In this document: one piece after another, positions 47,153 through 58,112 of the stretch
Numbering within the stretch: the first letter of the stretch is position 1
How the letters are laid out: the number at the start of each line of letters is the position of its first letter
DNA from: Lysobacterales bacterium
GTDB taxonomy: Bacteria; Pseudomonadota; Gammaproteobacteria; Xanthomonadales; Rhodanobacteraceae
Direction of reading: 5' to 3'
Length of the DNA: 64,000 bases
Assembly: GCA_017305135.1 (NCBI GenBank)
Contig: JAFKNA010000008.1
Location: 1-64,000 of the forward strand
Position numbers and translations under genes: made by a program
The notes under the pieces: model-generated
What the model saw: the letters and a program-made list of their open reading frames with translations, nothing else
Told to the model about the DNA's origin: nothing
Database searches by the model: none

Positions 47153-48469
47153 TCAGTTCTTCCCAGCCTCGAGGTAATCCAGCGCCGCCTGCAGCATGGC
47201 GGTGCTGCCGGTGGCGAGCGCGCCTTCATCGAGGAAGAACTTCGGCGAGTGATTGCCGGGCGCGGTGGCGGGATCGCTGTCTGGCGGCGTCGCGCCGACG
47301 AAGAAATACACGCTTGGCACTTCGATGGCGCGGCCGAAATGCGGGAAGTCCTCCGAGGCGGTCCAGCGGCGGGCTTCCTCGACGTGCTCCGCGCCTAGCG
47401 CCGCTTGGAGGCTGGCGCGCAGGCGGCGGGTCAGTGCCGGATCGTTGTAGTTGACCGGGTTGCTGCTGTCGACGGACAACGGGACCTGCAGCTCGACCGT
47501 GGCGCCATGCGCGGCGGCCACGTGGGTGGTGATATCGCGCAGGCTGGCCAGCGCCTGCTGGCGCATGTCCTCGTCGAAGGCGCGCACGGTGCCCTGCAGT
47601 TCCGCCCGTTCGGGCACGATGTTGAAGCGCGAGCCGCCATCGAAGATGCCGAAGGTGACCACCGCCGGTTCCTTGTTGATGTCGAGCTTGCGGCTGACGA
47701 TGGTCTGCGCGGCGGTGACGATCTCGGCCGCGGTGACGATCGGATCGACACCGGCCCAGGGCGTTGCGCCGTGGCTTTGGCGGCCCTTCACCACGATGCG
47801 AAAGGTATCCGAGCTCGCCATCGCGCCGCCTTCGCGGACGGCGACGGTGCCGACCGGCAGCGTGCTGACCACGTGCATGCCGAAGATGGCATCGGGCCGC
47901 AAGGCCTCGAACACGCCCTCCTTCACCATCAGCGGGGCGCCGCCTTCCTCGCCGGGCGGGGCGCCCTCCTCGGCGGGCTGGAAGATGAACATGACCTCGC
48001 CCGGCAGATCCCGACGCTGCTTCGCGAGCGCGGCGGCGACGCCAAGCGTCATCGCCATGTGCGCGTCGTGGCCGCAGGCGTGCATCACGGCGACCTGCTT
48101 GCCGAGGTATTCGCCCTTCGCCTTCGAAGCGAAGGGAAGCTCCACTTCCTCGCTCACCGGCAACGCGTCCATGTCGGCACGGATGGCGAGCTTCGGACCC
48201 GGCCGGCCGCCCTTGATGACTCCGGTGACACCGGTATGGGCGATGCCCGTGCGCACCTCGTAGCCCATCCGGCGCAGCTCCTCGGCGACGATCTTCGCCG
48301 TGCGGGTCTCGCGGTTGGAGAGCTCCGGGTGCTGGTGGAAATCGCGCCGCCAGGCGCTCATCTGCGGCAGCAGGGGCGCGAGTTGCGTCGCGGCCGGTTC
48401 GGCCGCCCCGGCAGGCAGGGCCGTTGCGATCGCGAGCAGCAGGCAACCGGCTGGGAGGATCCTGGTCAT
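47153..48469 (-). CDS. Exported M20 family amidohydrolase
   Basis: A 438-residue protein with a signal peptide (1-22). Metal ligands of the M20D (hippurate/IAA-amino-acid hydrolase) family are visible: HQHPELS, MHACGHDAHMAM, IFQPAEEGAPPGEEGG (catalytic Glu) and GMHVVSTLP, with the lid domain between. It should hydrolyse N-acyl amino acids or short peptides in the periplasm; the substrate is unknown. It starts 41 bases from the divergent beta-helix pseudogene. Confidence 0.9.
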   Translation of the reverse strand: MTRILPAGCLLLAIATALPAGAAEPAATQLAPLLPQMSAWRRDFHQHPELSNRETRTAKIVAEELRRMGYEVRTGIAHTGVTGVIKGGRPGPKLAIRADMDALPVSEEVELPFASKAKGEYLGKQVAVMHACGHDAHMAMTLGVAAALAKQRRDLPGEVMFIFQPAEEGAPPGEEGGAPLMVKEGVFEALRPDAIFGMHVVSTLPVGTVAVREGGAMASSDTFRIVVKGRQSHGATPWAGVDPIVTAAEIVTAAQTIVSRKLDINKEPAVVTFGIFDGGSRFNIVPERAELQGTVRAFDEDMRQQALASLRDITTHVAAAHGATVELQVPLSVDSSNPVNYNDPALTRRLRASLQAALGAEHVEEARRWTASEDFPHFGRAIEVPSVYFFVGATPPDSDPATAPGNHSPKFFLDEGALATGSTAMLQAALDYLEAGKN

Positions 48470-48510
48470 GGCACGGCTCCGGCGGGAAAGGGCCCATCAC
48501 AGCCGATCGA

Positions 48511-50137
48511 GTGCGGCGATACAAGCGCAGCGCTTCGCCGGCGCGCGCGCCGCTTGCCCTCGCCCTCGCCTTGGCCCTTGCTCCGGCGCTTGCCGCCAGC
48601 ACGGCGACCGCCGCTCCGGGCGATGCCTACGCGACGCGGCTCGCGCTGCGGCAGTGGCACCAGGCCGGCGGCGGCCATTCCGCGGCGCAAGCACCGCCGG
48701 CTCCCGTCGGCACCACGCGGCCGGTCACGAGCTGCGCGGACGACGGCGATCCGGGCACGCTGCGCAACGTGCTCGCCAGCGCCGAGGAGGGCGACATCGT
48801 CGACCTCTCCGCGCTCACCTGCAGCACGATCACGCTGACCCAGGGCGAGCTCGACACCAGCGTGCTCGGCGAGCACCACCTCTACGACATCACCGTCCAG
48901 GGCCCTGGCCGCGACGCACTGACCATCGACGCCAATGGTCTCTCGCAGGTGTTCATGGTCGGCGGCTTCTCCAGCAACACCGGCACCTTCACGCTCAACG
49001 ACGTGACCGTGGCCAACGGCAGCTACGCGGGGAGCCTGGCCGCCTGCATCCTCGGCTTCGGCGGCGCGGTGGAGCTCAATCGCGTCACCGTCACCAACTG
49101 CCATTCCAGCGGCACCCAGAAGCTGGTGTTCGGCGGCGCGGTGGACGTGACGACGCTGCGCATGACCGACAGCGCGATCACCGGTTCCAGCCTGACCGCC
49201 ACCGGTGTGAACGGCACCGGTATCGGCGGCGGCGCCTACTCGACCGAGGATGCCACGCTGGTGCGCAGCACCGTCAGCGGCAATACGGTGGTGGCGCCGT
49301 GGGCCGACCGCGAGGGCTACATCACGCGCGGCGGCGGCCTCTACGTCAACGGCAACCTCGACATGGTGGACAGCACCGTGTCGGGCAACGCCATCTCCGT
49401 CAGCAACGATGGCGAGGACGCCGGCGGCGGCGGCATCTACGTGCGCGGCGTGGCCTCGATTAATGGTTCGACGATCTCCGGCAACAGCGCCGACGGCAGC
49501 GGTGGCGACATCTTCAAGGCCGTGTTCAGCATCTGGGGCGACCCGCCGCCGCCGCAGGACACGCGCATCGAGCTCTTCAACAGCACCGTGTCGGGCAACT
49601 CCGCGACCACCGGCGCCGGCCTCCTCACGCGGCGGCCGGCGCAGCTCTGGAACAGCACCATCGCCTTCAACCAGGCCAGCGGCAGCGGCGGCGGCGTACT
49701 GCTCGACACCACCGGCGCGGATGGCGCGGCGGGCGCGCTGGAGCTGCAAAGCACGATCCTTTGCCAACAACACCGACGCCCTCGGCGCCAGCGACCTCGC
49801 CGCCGACGCGGTGGTGGCGATCAGCGGCGCCAACAGCCTGGTCATGGCTGCGGACGGACTGCTGGAACTGCCCGCGGACACGCTGCAGGACGACCCACTC
49901 CTGTCGCCGCTGGCGGACAACGGCGGCCTGACGCCCACCCATTCCCTCGAAACCGGCAGCCCGGCTCTCGACGCCGGCAACAACGCCGCCGCGCTCGAGT
50001 TCGACCAGCGCGGCGAGGGATTCCCGCGCGTGGTCGGCAGCGCGGCCGATATCGGCGCCTTCGAGCAGCAATCGCCGCCGGAAGACGACACCATCTTCCG
50101 CGACGGCTTCGAGGGTTCGCCGCCACCGGTGGATTGA
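48511..50137 (+). pseudogene. Frameshifted beta-helix protein gene
   Basis: The gene reads from a GTG at 48511 (signal peptide with ALALALALAPALAA) as a pectin-lyase-like beta-helix up to about 49758. The sequence ATCCTTTGCC there carries one extra base. Removing it joins LQSTI to [13 protein letters not shown], restoring a rung, then the anchor-Q-type [14 protein letters not shown] and the tail [15 protein letters not shown] ending at 50137. Unshifted, translation runs into non-homologous Arg-rich sequence. Either a recent mutation, a sequencing error or slippage explains this. The homologue at 39177 shares the layout. The start is uncertain. Confidence 0.75.
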
Positions 50138-50324
50138 TGGCGGGATCACCACGGGCCGGTGCCGTTGCCGCATCCACGGCGCGTCGGTCGCGCAGGCCGA
50201 TCTGCACGGGCGCCAGCTGCAGGCCGGGGCCATCCATGGCGCCCCGACGGCTTTCGCCGCGGTCGTGCAAGGCCTTGTCGCGACCACGGTCGCTCCTGCA
50301 GGTGGGTTGCTGGGGCGCGCAGGA

Positions 50325-51101
50325 TCAGGGCTGCTCGTCGCGCGCGAGCAGCCAGTGCTTGATCGCCTTCTGGCGCACGTAGTTGGCCTCGATGAGCGCG
50401 AACACCAGGCCGCGCCAGCCGTCGAGGAAGCCGAGGCGCAGCACGTAGCCGCGCAGGAAGCGCCAGGCCGGGGACAGGATCATTGCGGCGAGCGAGGCCG
50501 GCTTGCCGCGGCCATGCTGGTAGGCGGCCATCATCGTCGAATAACGGTCCATGCGGCGCATGTGGTCGGCCAGCGAGCGGTAGGCCTGGTGGTCGAGATC
50601 GCCGGCGAGGCGTTGCACCGGCCCGTCCACGCGAAGCTGCTCGTGGATCTCGCGCTCGCCGCGCCAGCCGCCGCGGCGCCGGTCGAACAGGCGCAGCACG
50701 CGATCGGGATACGCGTTGCCGTGCCGGAGCGGGGCGCCGAAGTAGTGCGTGCAGCGCGCGAAGCGGTAGCCCGCCGCGCCCGCGAAGCCGCCATCGCGCG
50801 CCGCCTCGATGGAGGCGCCCAGGGCCGGCGTCACGCGCTCGTCGGCATCGATGGCGAGCACCCAGTCGTGCCGCGCCGCCTGCACCGCGAAGTCCTTCTG
50901 CGTGCGGTAGCCGTCGAACGCCCGTTCCAGCACGCGCGCGCCTTTGGCCGCGGCAAGCTCGCGAGTGCCGTCGCTCGACCCCGAGTCGACCACCACGACC
51001 TCGTCGCAGAAGGCCAGCGAGTCCAGGCAGGCCTCGATCCGGTCGGCCTCGTTCAGGGTGATGATGCAGGCCGAAAGCGGCTGCCGGGATGAGGGATCCA
51101 T
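50325..51101 (-). CDS. Family 2 glycosyltransferase (WaaE/KdtX-like)
   Basis: A 258-residue GT-A enzyme. ACIITLNEADRIEACLDSL and VVVVDSGSSDGT bind the sugar nucleotide; IDADERV is the metal-binding motif. HEQL and RRMDRYSTMMAAY follow as in LPS-core beta-glucosyltransferases of the WaaE group. It probably adds a sugar to LPS core at the inner membrane. The ATG at 51101 is chosen because it gives the usual N-terminus. It is divergent from the response regulator. Confidence 0.85.
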   Translation of the reverse strand: MDPSSRQPLSACIITLNEADRIEACLDSLAFCDEVVVVDSGSSDGTRELAAAKGARVLERAFDGYRTQKDFAVQAARHDWVLAIDADERVTPALGASIEAARDGGFAGAAGYRFARCTHYFGAPLRHGNAYPDRVLRLFDRRRGGWRGEREIHEQLRVDGPVQRLAGDLDHQAYRSLADHMRRMDRYSTMMAAYQHGRGKPASLAAMILSPAWRFLRGYVLRLGFLDGWRGLVFALIEANYVRQKAIKHWLLARDEQP

Positions 51102-51223
51102 CGCCCTAGCGTAGCCGAGCCCGCCACGGAGCAGCGAAGTCGCAGGCGCTTGCCGGGCCCGGTGCCTGGCGGCGCCGCCTGCGCTATCCTCGCTGTCTCC
51201 TTTTTGCAACGCAGGACGGCGGC

Positions 51224-52606
<1,383 letters not shown>

Positions 52607-52640
52607 GAAAGACCGCGGCCATCACGACTACGGAGCAGCC

Positions 52641-53597
52641 ATGCGACGCACGATCATCTCCCTGTTGGGCGGACTGGCACTGGCGCTCGCCGGAACCGCG
52701 GCGGCAGCCGGCCTGGAACTGGCGCCGAAGCGCATCGAGGCGACCACGACCGGGTACGAAATAGAGGTCAAGTACCCACACACCGGCATCGCCGAAATCG
52801 ACCGCGACACCGATGCCTGGATCAGCCAGGAGGTCGCCGCGTTCAAGGACGGCTACGAACCGGCCGAAGGCAGTTCGGCGCCCTGCTCGCTGGCGATCGC
52901 GTGGCGGGCCGCGCGCAACGACGCCACGCTGCTCGCCATCGCCTACGAGCAGACCGGCTACACCGGCGGCGCGCACGGCAGCTTCAACCACGTGACGCGC
53001 AACTACCTGCTGCCGGAGGGCCGGCGACTGGAACTTGCCGAGGTGCTGGACGGCCAGAAGGGGCTCGCCCGCCTCAGTGAATTGACGATCAGGGACCTCG
53101 AGCGGCAGCTCCTGCCCGACGGACTGAGCGATGCGGAATGGATCGCCCGCGGCGCGGGAACGGACTGGGACAATTTCCAGCATTTCCTGCTGCTGCCGGA
53201 GGCCCTGAAGATCCTCATCGATCCCTACCAGGTGGCCTCGTGGGCCAGCGGCCCGCAGCAGGTCACGATTCCGCTTGTCGAACTGTCCGGAGTGCTGCGC
53301 GCCGGTTTCAACGCGGCGGCCGCCTCGTTCGACTGCACGAGGGCGGCGAGCGCCGTCGAGCGCGCGGTATGCGCCGATGCCGCCTTGGCCGGGCGCGACC
53401 GCGACGTCGCGGCCGCCTATCGGCAACGGCTCGCGGCGCTGGACGAGGCCGGCCAGCGGGAACTCCGCAGCCAGCAGCGGCGCTGGCTGGTGCGACGGGA
53501 TTCCCTTTGCAGCAGCGATCAATCGGGCGCGGCCTTCACCGGCTGCCTGGCCGGCCTCTACCGCCTCCGCCAGGCCGAACTCGGCAACGCACGCTGA
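52641..53597 (+). CDS. Exported DUF3298 and LprI-like two-domain protein
   Basis: A 318-residue protein with a signal peptide (1-22). Residues 25-215 resemble the DUF4163/DUF3298 pair (RsiV-type): [17 protein letters not shown] and [16 protein letters not shown]. Residues 225-315 have the LprI pattern ([20 protein letters not shown], then [11 protein letters not shown] and the C-terminal [18 protein letters not shown]) with conserved cysteines. Both families include proteins that bind lysozyme, so lysozyme binding is an attractive inference, not proof. It lies 34 bases downstream of the response regulator and is ended by a U-tract terminator. Confidence 0.75.
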   Translation: MRRTIISLLGGLALALAGTAAAAGLELAPKRIEATTTGYEIEVKYPHTGIAEIDRDTDAWISQEVAAFKDGYEPAEGSSAPCSLAIAWRAARNDATLLAIAYEQTGYTGGAHGSFNHVTRNYLLPEGRRLELAEVLDGQKGLARLSELTIRDLERQLLPDGLSDAEWIARGAGTDWDNFQHFLLLPEALKILIDPYQVASWASGPQQVTIPLVELSGVLRAGFNAAAASFDCTRAASAVERAVCADAALAGRDRDVAAAYRQRLAALDEAGQRELRSQQRRWLVRRDSLCSSDQSGAAFTGCLAGLYRLRQAELGNAR

Positions 53598-53694
53598 TGC
53601 CCGCGATCCGGCCGTTCCAGCCGTCCCTTGCTGCACTGCGGAACCTTTCCGCGCGCGACGGGTCGAAGAAGCAGTTTCATTCACACTCCGATTC

Positions 53695-53729
53695 GGCGTC
53701 GCCGGCTCCGCCTGCGGCGCCTTTTTTTT
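53695..53729 (+). terminator. Rho-independent terminator
   Basis: GGCGTCGC and GCGGCGCC pair over 8 bp (one G-U) around an 11-base loop, followed by eight T residues at 53722-53729. It lies 98 bases past the DUF3298 gene and 30 bases before the SDR ribosome site. Confidence 0.8.
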
Positions 53730-53769
53730 GTCCGCGGCGCGCCGCGCCGCCCCTGAACAGGGAATGCGC

Positions 53770-54552
53770 ATGAAACTCGACGGCAAGGTGGCGATCGTGA
53801 CCGGCGCGGCCAGTGGCATCGGCAGGCGCATCGCCGAGGTCTATGCCGCCCATGGCGCGGCAGTGGCGATCGCCGATCTCGACCTCGCCGGTGCCGAACG
53901 GGCGGCTGAAGCGATCAACACCGGCGGCGGCCGTGCCATCGCTGTCGCCATGGACGTGACCGACGAGGCGGCGGTCGATGCGGGCGTGGAAGGGGTGGCG
54001 GGGCAGTTCGGAGCCGTCGACATCCTGGTCTCCAATGCCGGCATCCAGATCGTCGCGCCGGTCGACCAGCTTGCCTACGCCGACTGGAAGAAGCTGATGG
54101 CGATCCACGTCGATGGCGCCTTCCTCACCACCCGCGCCTGCCTCCGCCGGATGTACGCGCGCGGCCGCGGCGGCGCGATCATCTACATGGGCTCGGTGCA
54201 TTCCAAGCTCGCCTCGCCGCTCAAGGCGCCCTACGTCACCGCCAAGCACGGCCTGCTCGGCCTCGCCCGCGTGGTGGCCAGGGAAGGCGCCGAACACGGC
54301 GTGCGCGCCAACGTGATCTGCCCGGGCTTCGTGCGCACGCCGCTGGTCGAGAGGCAGATTCCCGAGCAGGCCCGGGAGTTCGGCATCTCCGAGGAGGCGG
54401 TGGTGAAGGACATCATGCTGAAGAACACCGTGGACGGCGAATTCACCACGCTCGACGACGTCGCCGCCTGTGCCCTCTTCCTGGCCGGCTTCCAGACCAA
54501 TGCCCTGACCGGGCAGAGCATCGTGGTCAGCCACGGCTGGTGCATGGAATGA
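53770..54552 (+). CDS. SDR family dehydrogenase (3-hydroxybutyrate dehydrogenase type)
   Basis: A 260-residue Rossmann enzyme. TGAASGIG is the nucleotide loop (NAD preferred, as IADLD ends strand 2), NAGIQ follows, and the catalytic set is Ser in [10 protein letters not shown], Tyr and Lys in [18 protein letters not shown] and the C-terminal [11 protein letters not shown] match D-beta-hydroxybutyrate dehydrogenases, which act in polyhydroxybutyrate or ketone-body use. AGGGAA lies 5 bases before the ATG at 53770; another ATG is 6 bases earlier. The TPR gene follows after 28 bases. Confidence 0.88.
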   Translation: MKLDGKVAIVTGAASGIGRRIAEVYAAHGAAVAIADLDLAGAERAAEAINTGGGRAIAVAMDVTDEAAVDAGVEGVAGQFGAVDILVSNAGIQIVAPVDQLAYADWKKLMAIHVDGAFLTTRACLRRMYARGRGGAIIYMGSVHSKLASPLKAPYVTAKHGLLGLARVVAREGAEHGVRANVICPGFVRTPLVERQIPEQAREFGISEEAVVKDIMLKNTVDGEFTTLDDVAACALFLAGFQTNALTGQSIVVSHGWCME

Positions 54553-54580
54553 GCACCCACGCAGGCGCCGGGCTGAAGGC

Positions 54581-54913
54581 ATGACCGCGGCCTCGCCCCT
54601 GCTCGAGCGCCTGCGCGCGCAGCTGGGTGGCCCGCGCGATGGCGCGCTGCTGCGCTTCTCGCTCGGCAACGCGCTCCTTGGCGCGGGCGATGCGGCCGCG
54701 GCGGCGGAAGCGTTTCGCCAGGCGCTCGACTTCGATCCGGCCTATTCGGCGGCGTGGAAGATGCTCGGCCGGGCGCTGCAGCACGCCGGCGACCGTGTCG
54801 GTGCGATCGACGCCTACGAGCGCGGCATCGACACCGCGCAGGCCCGCGGTGACGAGCAGGCGCGCAAGGAAATGGCGGTGTTCCTGAAGCGCCTGCGCGC
54901 GGGCGCTGGCTGA
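54581..54913 (+). CDS. Small tetratricopeptide repeat protein
   Basis: A 110-residue cytoplasmic protein with two or three TPR units (LLRFSLGNALLGAGDAAAAA, then AWKMLGRALQHAGDRVGA). It is close behind the SDR gene and likely cotranscribed. TPRs mediate protein contacts; the partner is unknown. The next 183 bases before gspF hold nothing I recognise. Confidence 0.75.
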   Translation: MTAASPLLERLRAQLGGPRDGALLRFSLGNALLGAGDAAAAAEAFRQALDFDPAYSAAWKMLGRALQHAGDRVGAIDAYERGIDTAQARGDEQARKEMAVFLKRLRAGAG

Positions 54914-55096
54914 GCCGACATCCGCGCCAGCGGTTCCGGCCCTCCGGGCAGGTGGCGAACGCGGAAGCGTGCGGCCCGGTGGCCGGCCCTCCCACACGAG
55001 CGCGCAGCGCGTCGCGCCAGGAGCGGTGACGGCCGCAAGCGCGACAGGCGCGCCGATCGCTGGAACAATGCGGCCTCCGCCGACGCCACCGAACCG

Positions 55097-56302
55097 ATGC
55101 CCGCCTTCGCCTACCAGGCCCTCGATGCCACCGGCAAGACCTGTCGCGGCGTGCTGCAGGGCGATACCGCGCGCGCGGTGCGCGGCATCCTGCGCGAGCG
55201 CGGCCTCAGCCCGCTGCGGGTCGATGAGGTCGGCGAGGGTTCGCAACCACGCCGCGGGCTGCAGCGTGGTCTCGGCGGGGCGGCGCTGGCCCTGCTGACC
55301 CGCCAGCTGGCGACGTTGATCGGCGCCGGCCTGCCGGTGGAGGAGGCGCTGGCGGCGCTCTCCGAGCAGGCCGCCAGCGAGCGTCAGCGCGCGCTGACGG
55401 TAGCGCTGCGCGCACGGGTGATGGAGGGCTCGACGCTGGCCCGCGCGATGGCCGGGTTCCCGGACAGCTTCCCGGATGTCTACTCGGCCTCGGTGGCCGC
55501 CGGCGAGCAGTCCGGCAAGCTGGAAACGGTGCTGGAAAAACTCGCCGACCACGCCGAGGCGCGCGACGCGCTGGCGCAGAAGGTGCTCGCCGCGCTGGCC
55601 TATCCGCTGCTGCTCGGCATCGTCGCCGTCGCCGTGGTGGCGGGTCTCCTCGCCTGGGTGGTGCCGCAGATCGTTGGCGTGTTCCAGAACCTCGGCCAGA
55701 CCCTGCCGCTGGCCACGCGCGCACTGATCGCGTTCTCGGCCTTCGTCCGTGGCTGGGGCTGGCTGCTGGTGCTGGCCCTGGTGGCGGGCGCCGTGGGCTG
55801 GCGCTTGGCCTTGCGCCGCGAAGCCGTGCGCCGCCGCCGCGATGCGCTGCTGCTGCGCCTGCCGTTGGCCGGGCGTCTGGTGCGCGCGGCCAATACGGTG
55901 CGCGCCACCCGCACGCTGGCCCTCCTCGCCGGCAGCGCGGTGCCGCTGCTCGACGCGCTGGCCATCGCCGCCGGTGTGGTGGCGAACCGGCCGATGCGCG
56001 AAGCGCTGCTGCAGTCGGCGCTCAAGGTGCGCGAAGGGGCGTCGTTCTCGCGTGCGCTCGGCGACAGCGGCCAGTTCCCGCCGGTCGCGCTGCGCCTGAT
56101 CGCCAGCGGCGAGCGCTCCGGCCAGCTGCCGCGCATGCTGGCCGAGGCCGCCGCCGAGCAGCAGCGCGAACTCGACCGCTGGCTGACCGCGCTGACCAGC
56201 GTGCTCGGCCCGGCGGTGATCCTCGCCGTCGGCGCCATGGTCCTCTTCATCGTGCTCGCCATCCTGCTGCCGATCTTCAACCTGAATCAAATGGTCAAGT
56301 AG
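55097..56302 (+). CDS. gspF: Type II secretion system inner-membrane protein F
   Basis: A 401-residue protein with two GspF/PilC domains (about 70-190 and 270-390) and three membrane helices (about 170, 220 and 370). Typical stretches are MPAFAYQALDATGKT, LTRQLATLIGAGLPVEEAL and LIASGERSGQLPRMLAEAA. GspF links the secretion ATPase GspE to the pseudopilus. None of the other gsp/xps genes is within 4 kb on either side, so this is an orphan or split-cluster copy. Confidence 0.88.
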   Translation: MPAFAYQALDATGKTCRGVLQGDTARAVRGILRERGLSPLRVDEVGEGSQPRRGLQRGLGGAALALLTRQLATLIGAGLPVEEALAALSEQAASERQRALTVALRARVMEGSTLARAMAGFPDSFPDVYSASVAAGEQSGKLETVLEKLADHAEARDALAQKVLAALAYPLLLGIVAVAVVAGLLAWVVPQIVGVFQNLGQTLPLATRALIAFSAFVRGWGWLLVLALVAGAVGWRLALRREAVRRRRDALLLRLPLAGRLVRAANTVRATRTLALLAGSAVPLLDALAIAAGVVANRPMREALLQSALKVREGASFSRALGDSGQFPPVALRLIASGERSGQLPRMLAEAAAEQQRELDRWLTALTSVLGPAVILAVGAMVLFIVLAILLPIFNLNQMVK

Positions 56303-56303
56303 C

Positions 56304-56448
56304 CGGGATTCGGGATTGGGGATTCGGGATTTGGCGTCGCGCCGCCTGGCGTCCCGGTCTCCCTTGCTTTGCCTGTAGCAGGTGAGGCAGCCTCTGCACT
56401 CGCGCGACCTGCTGTTCCGAATCCCGAATCCCGAATCCCCAATCCCGG
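56304..56448. repeat. Inverted heptad-repeat element upstream of ftsE
   Basis: The left arm at 56304-56332 has GGGATTCGGGATTGGGGATT type heptads. The right arm at 56417-56448 is its inverted counterpart (GAATCCCGAATCCCGAATCC type). About 84 bases lie between. The element starts 2 bases after the gspF stop and ends 6 bases before the ftsE ATG, leaving ftsE with no purine-rich ribosome site. It is the same family as 60.7 kb and the in-frame copy in aceE. Confidence 0.8.
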
Positions 56449-56454
56449 CCCCCA

Positions 56455-57132
56455 ATGCTCCGTTTCGACAACGTCAGCAAGCGTTACGTGACCGGGCTCG
56501 ACGTGCTGGCGGGCCTGAGCTTCGAGGTGGCGGCGGGCGAGATGGTGTTCGTGACCGGGCATTCGGGGGCGGGCAAGAGCACGCTGCTGAAGCTGGTCGG
56601 GCTGCTGGAACGGCCCACGCGCGGCCAAGTGCACGTGGACGGGGCGGATCTCGCGCGCGTGCGCAGCCGGGGCATTCCCTACCTCCGCCGGCGCATCGGC
56701 ATGGTGTTCCAGGACCACCGCCTGCTGCTCGACCGCAGCGTGTTCGACAACGTGGCGCTGCCGCTGCTGATCACCGGCACCCCGCGCGGCGAGATCGCCC
56801 GCCGGGTGCGCGCCGCGCTCGACAAGGTGGGACTGCTGGCGCGCGAGCGCGCCGCGCCGCAGATGCTCTCGACCGGCGAGCAGCAGCGGGTCGGCATCGC
56901 CCGCGCCATCGTCGGCAAGCCGCCGCTGATCATCGCCGACGAGCCGACCGGCAACCTCGACCCGCAGCTCTCGGTGGAGATCATGAATCTGTTCGCCGAG
57001 TTCGGCGAGGTCGGCACCACGGTGCTGGTGGCGAGCCACGACCTGTTCCTGCTCAAGCGCATGCGAAAGCGCGTGCTGGTGCTCGACCACGGCCGGCTGA
57101 TCGACGACTTCCGCCCGGGCGAGGCGGCATGA
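56455..57132 (+). CDS. ftsE: Cell division ATP-binding protein FtsE
   Basis: A 225-residue ATPase: Walker A GHSGAGKST, signature LSTGEQQRVGIARAI and Walker B LIIADEPTGNLD. With FtsX it regulates septal peptidoglycan hydrolases at the divisome. The start MLRFDNVSKRY is fixed by homology, yet no Shine-Dalgarno sequence precedes it (CCGGCCCCCA). It overlaps ftsX by four bases (ATGA). Confidence 0.95.
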   Translation: MLRFDNVSKRYVTGLDVLAGLSFEVAAGEMVFVTGHSGAGKSTLLKLVGLLERPTRGQVHVDGADLARVRSRGIPYLRRRIGMVFQDHRLLLDRSVFDNVALPLLITGTPRGEIARRVRAALDKVGLLARERAAPQMLSTGEQQRVGIARAIVGKPPLIIADEPTGNLDPQLSVEIMNLFAEFGEVGTTVLVASHDLFLLKRMRKRVLVLDHGRLIDDFRPGEAA

Positions 57133-58112
57133 GCGCACGCCACCGCAGCGGCGGGGAAGCGGCCGCGACACGTCGCCCGCGCCGCCCCTGGCGCGAGCTG
57201 CTGGAGGCGTGGCGGGACCAGCATTTCTACAGTTTCTTCTCGAGCCTCGGGCGGCTGGCTGCACGACCCTTCACCAGTGCACTGACGGTGCTGGTGCTCG
57301 GACTTGCCCTGTCGCTGCCGCTGTTCTTCTGGCTCGCCTACGACAATGCCCGCGCATGGTCGGGCGGGCTGCGCGAGGCGCGCGACGTCACCGCCTTCCT
57401 CGACCCGGCCGGCGATGCCGGCGCCGCCGTCGCGCTCGCGGACGAACTGCGCCGCCGCGACGACGTCGCCGCCGTGCTGGTGCGCAGCCCCGAACAGGGC
57501 CTGGCCGAGCTGCGCCAGCTGGCGGGGTTCGGGGCGGCGCTCGACGTGCTCGACGGCAATCCGTTGCCGAGCGTGCTGGTGGTCACGCCGCGCGCGGCCG
57601 ATCCCGCGTACGATCCTCCATTGGTGGCAGAGTTGCGGGCCGACCCGCGCATCGACCTGGTGCAGTACGATGCCGCGTGGCGGCGCAAGCTGTCGGGGAT
57701 CCTCCAGCTGGGCGAGCGCCTGGTGGCGGTGGTCGCGGCGCTGCTGGCGGCGGCGACCCTGCTGGTGATCGGCAATACCGTGCGAATGGATATCCAGACC
57801 CGTACCGAAGAAGTGGCGGTCATGCAGCTGATCGGGGCGAGCGACCGTTTCGTGCGGCGCCCGTTCCTGTATTCGGGCCTGTGGTACGGCCTGCTCGGCG
57901 CCCTGTGCGCGCTGCTGGTCGTGGTCGCGGTCGAACTCGCGCTGGCCGCGCCGCTCGGGCGGCTGCTGGGCGAATATGCCCAGGGTGCCGGCGTGCGCGG
58001 GTTGGGACCACCGCTGGCGCTGGTCGTGCTCGGCGCCGGTGCCGCGCTCGGCTGGATCGGCGCCTTCATCGTGGTGGCGCGCCACCTCGCCAGCGGCAGG
58101 CCGGCGCGATGA
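57129..58112 (+). CDS. ftsX: Cell division permease-like protein FtsX
   Basis: A 327-residue protein with an N-terminal cytoplasmic tail rich in Arg, a first helix (about 55-75), a periplasmic loop (80-195) containing the Pro/Asp-rich ECD, and three further helices. The coupling loop [17 protein letters not shown] contacts FtsE. Length fits FtsX. It ends in ATGA with the receiver gene, so the three genes are translationally coupled. Confidence 0.93.
   Translation: MSARHRSGGEAAATRRPRRPWRELLEAWRDQHFYSFFSSLGRLAARPFTSALTVLVLGLALSLPLFFWLAYDNARAWSGGLREARDVTAFLDPAGDAGAAVALADELRRRDDVAAVLVRSPEQGLAELRQLAGFGAALDVLDGNPLPSVLVVTPRAADPAYDPPLVAELRADPRIDLVQYDAAWRRKLSGILQLGERLVAVVAALLAAATLLVIGNTVRMDIQTRTEEVAVMQLIGASDRFVRRPFLYSGLWYGLLGALCALLVVVAVELALAAPLGRLLGEYAQGAGVRGLGPPLALVVLGAGAALGWIGAFIVVARHLASGRPAR

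Noticed and set aside
56304-56448. Heptad arrays as a CRISPR
   Set aside because: The units are 7 bases without spacers and form inverted arms; no cas genes are present.
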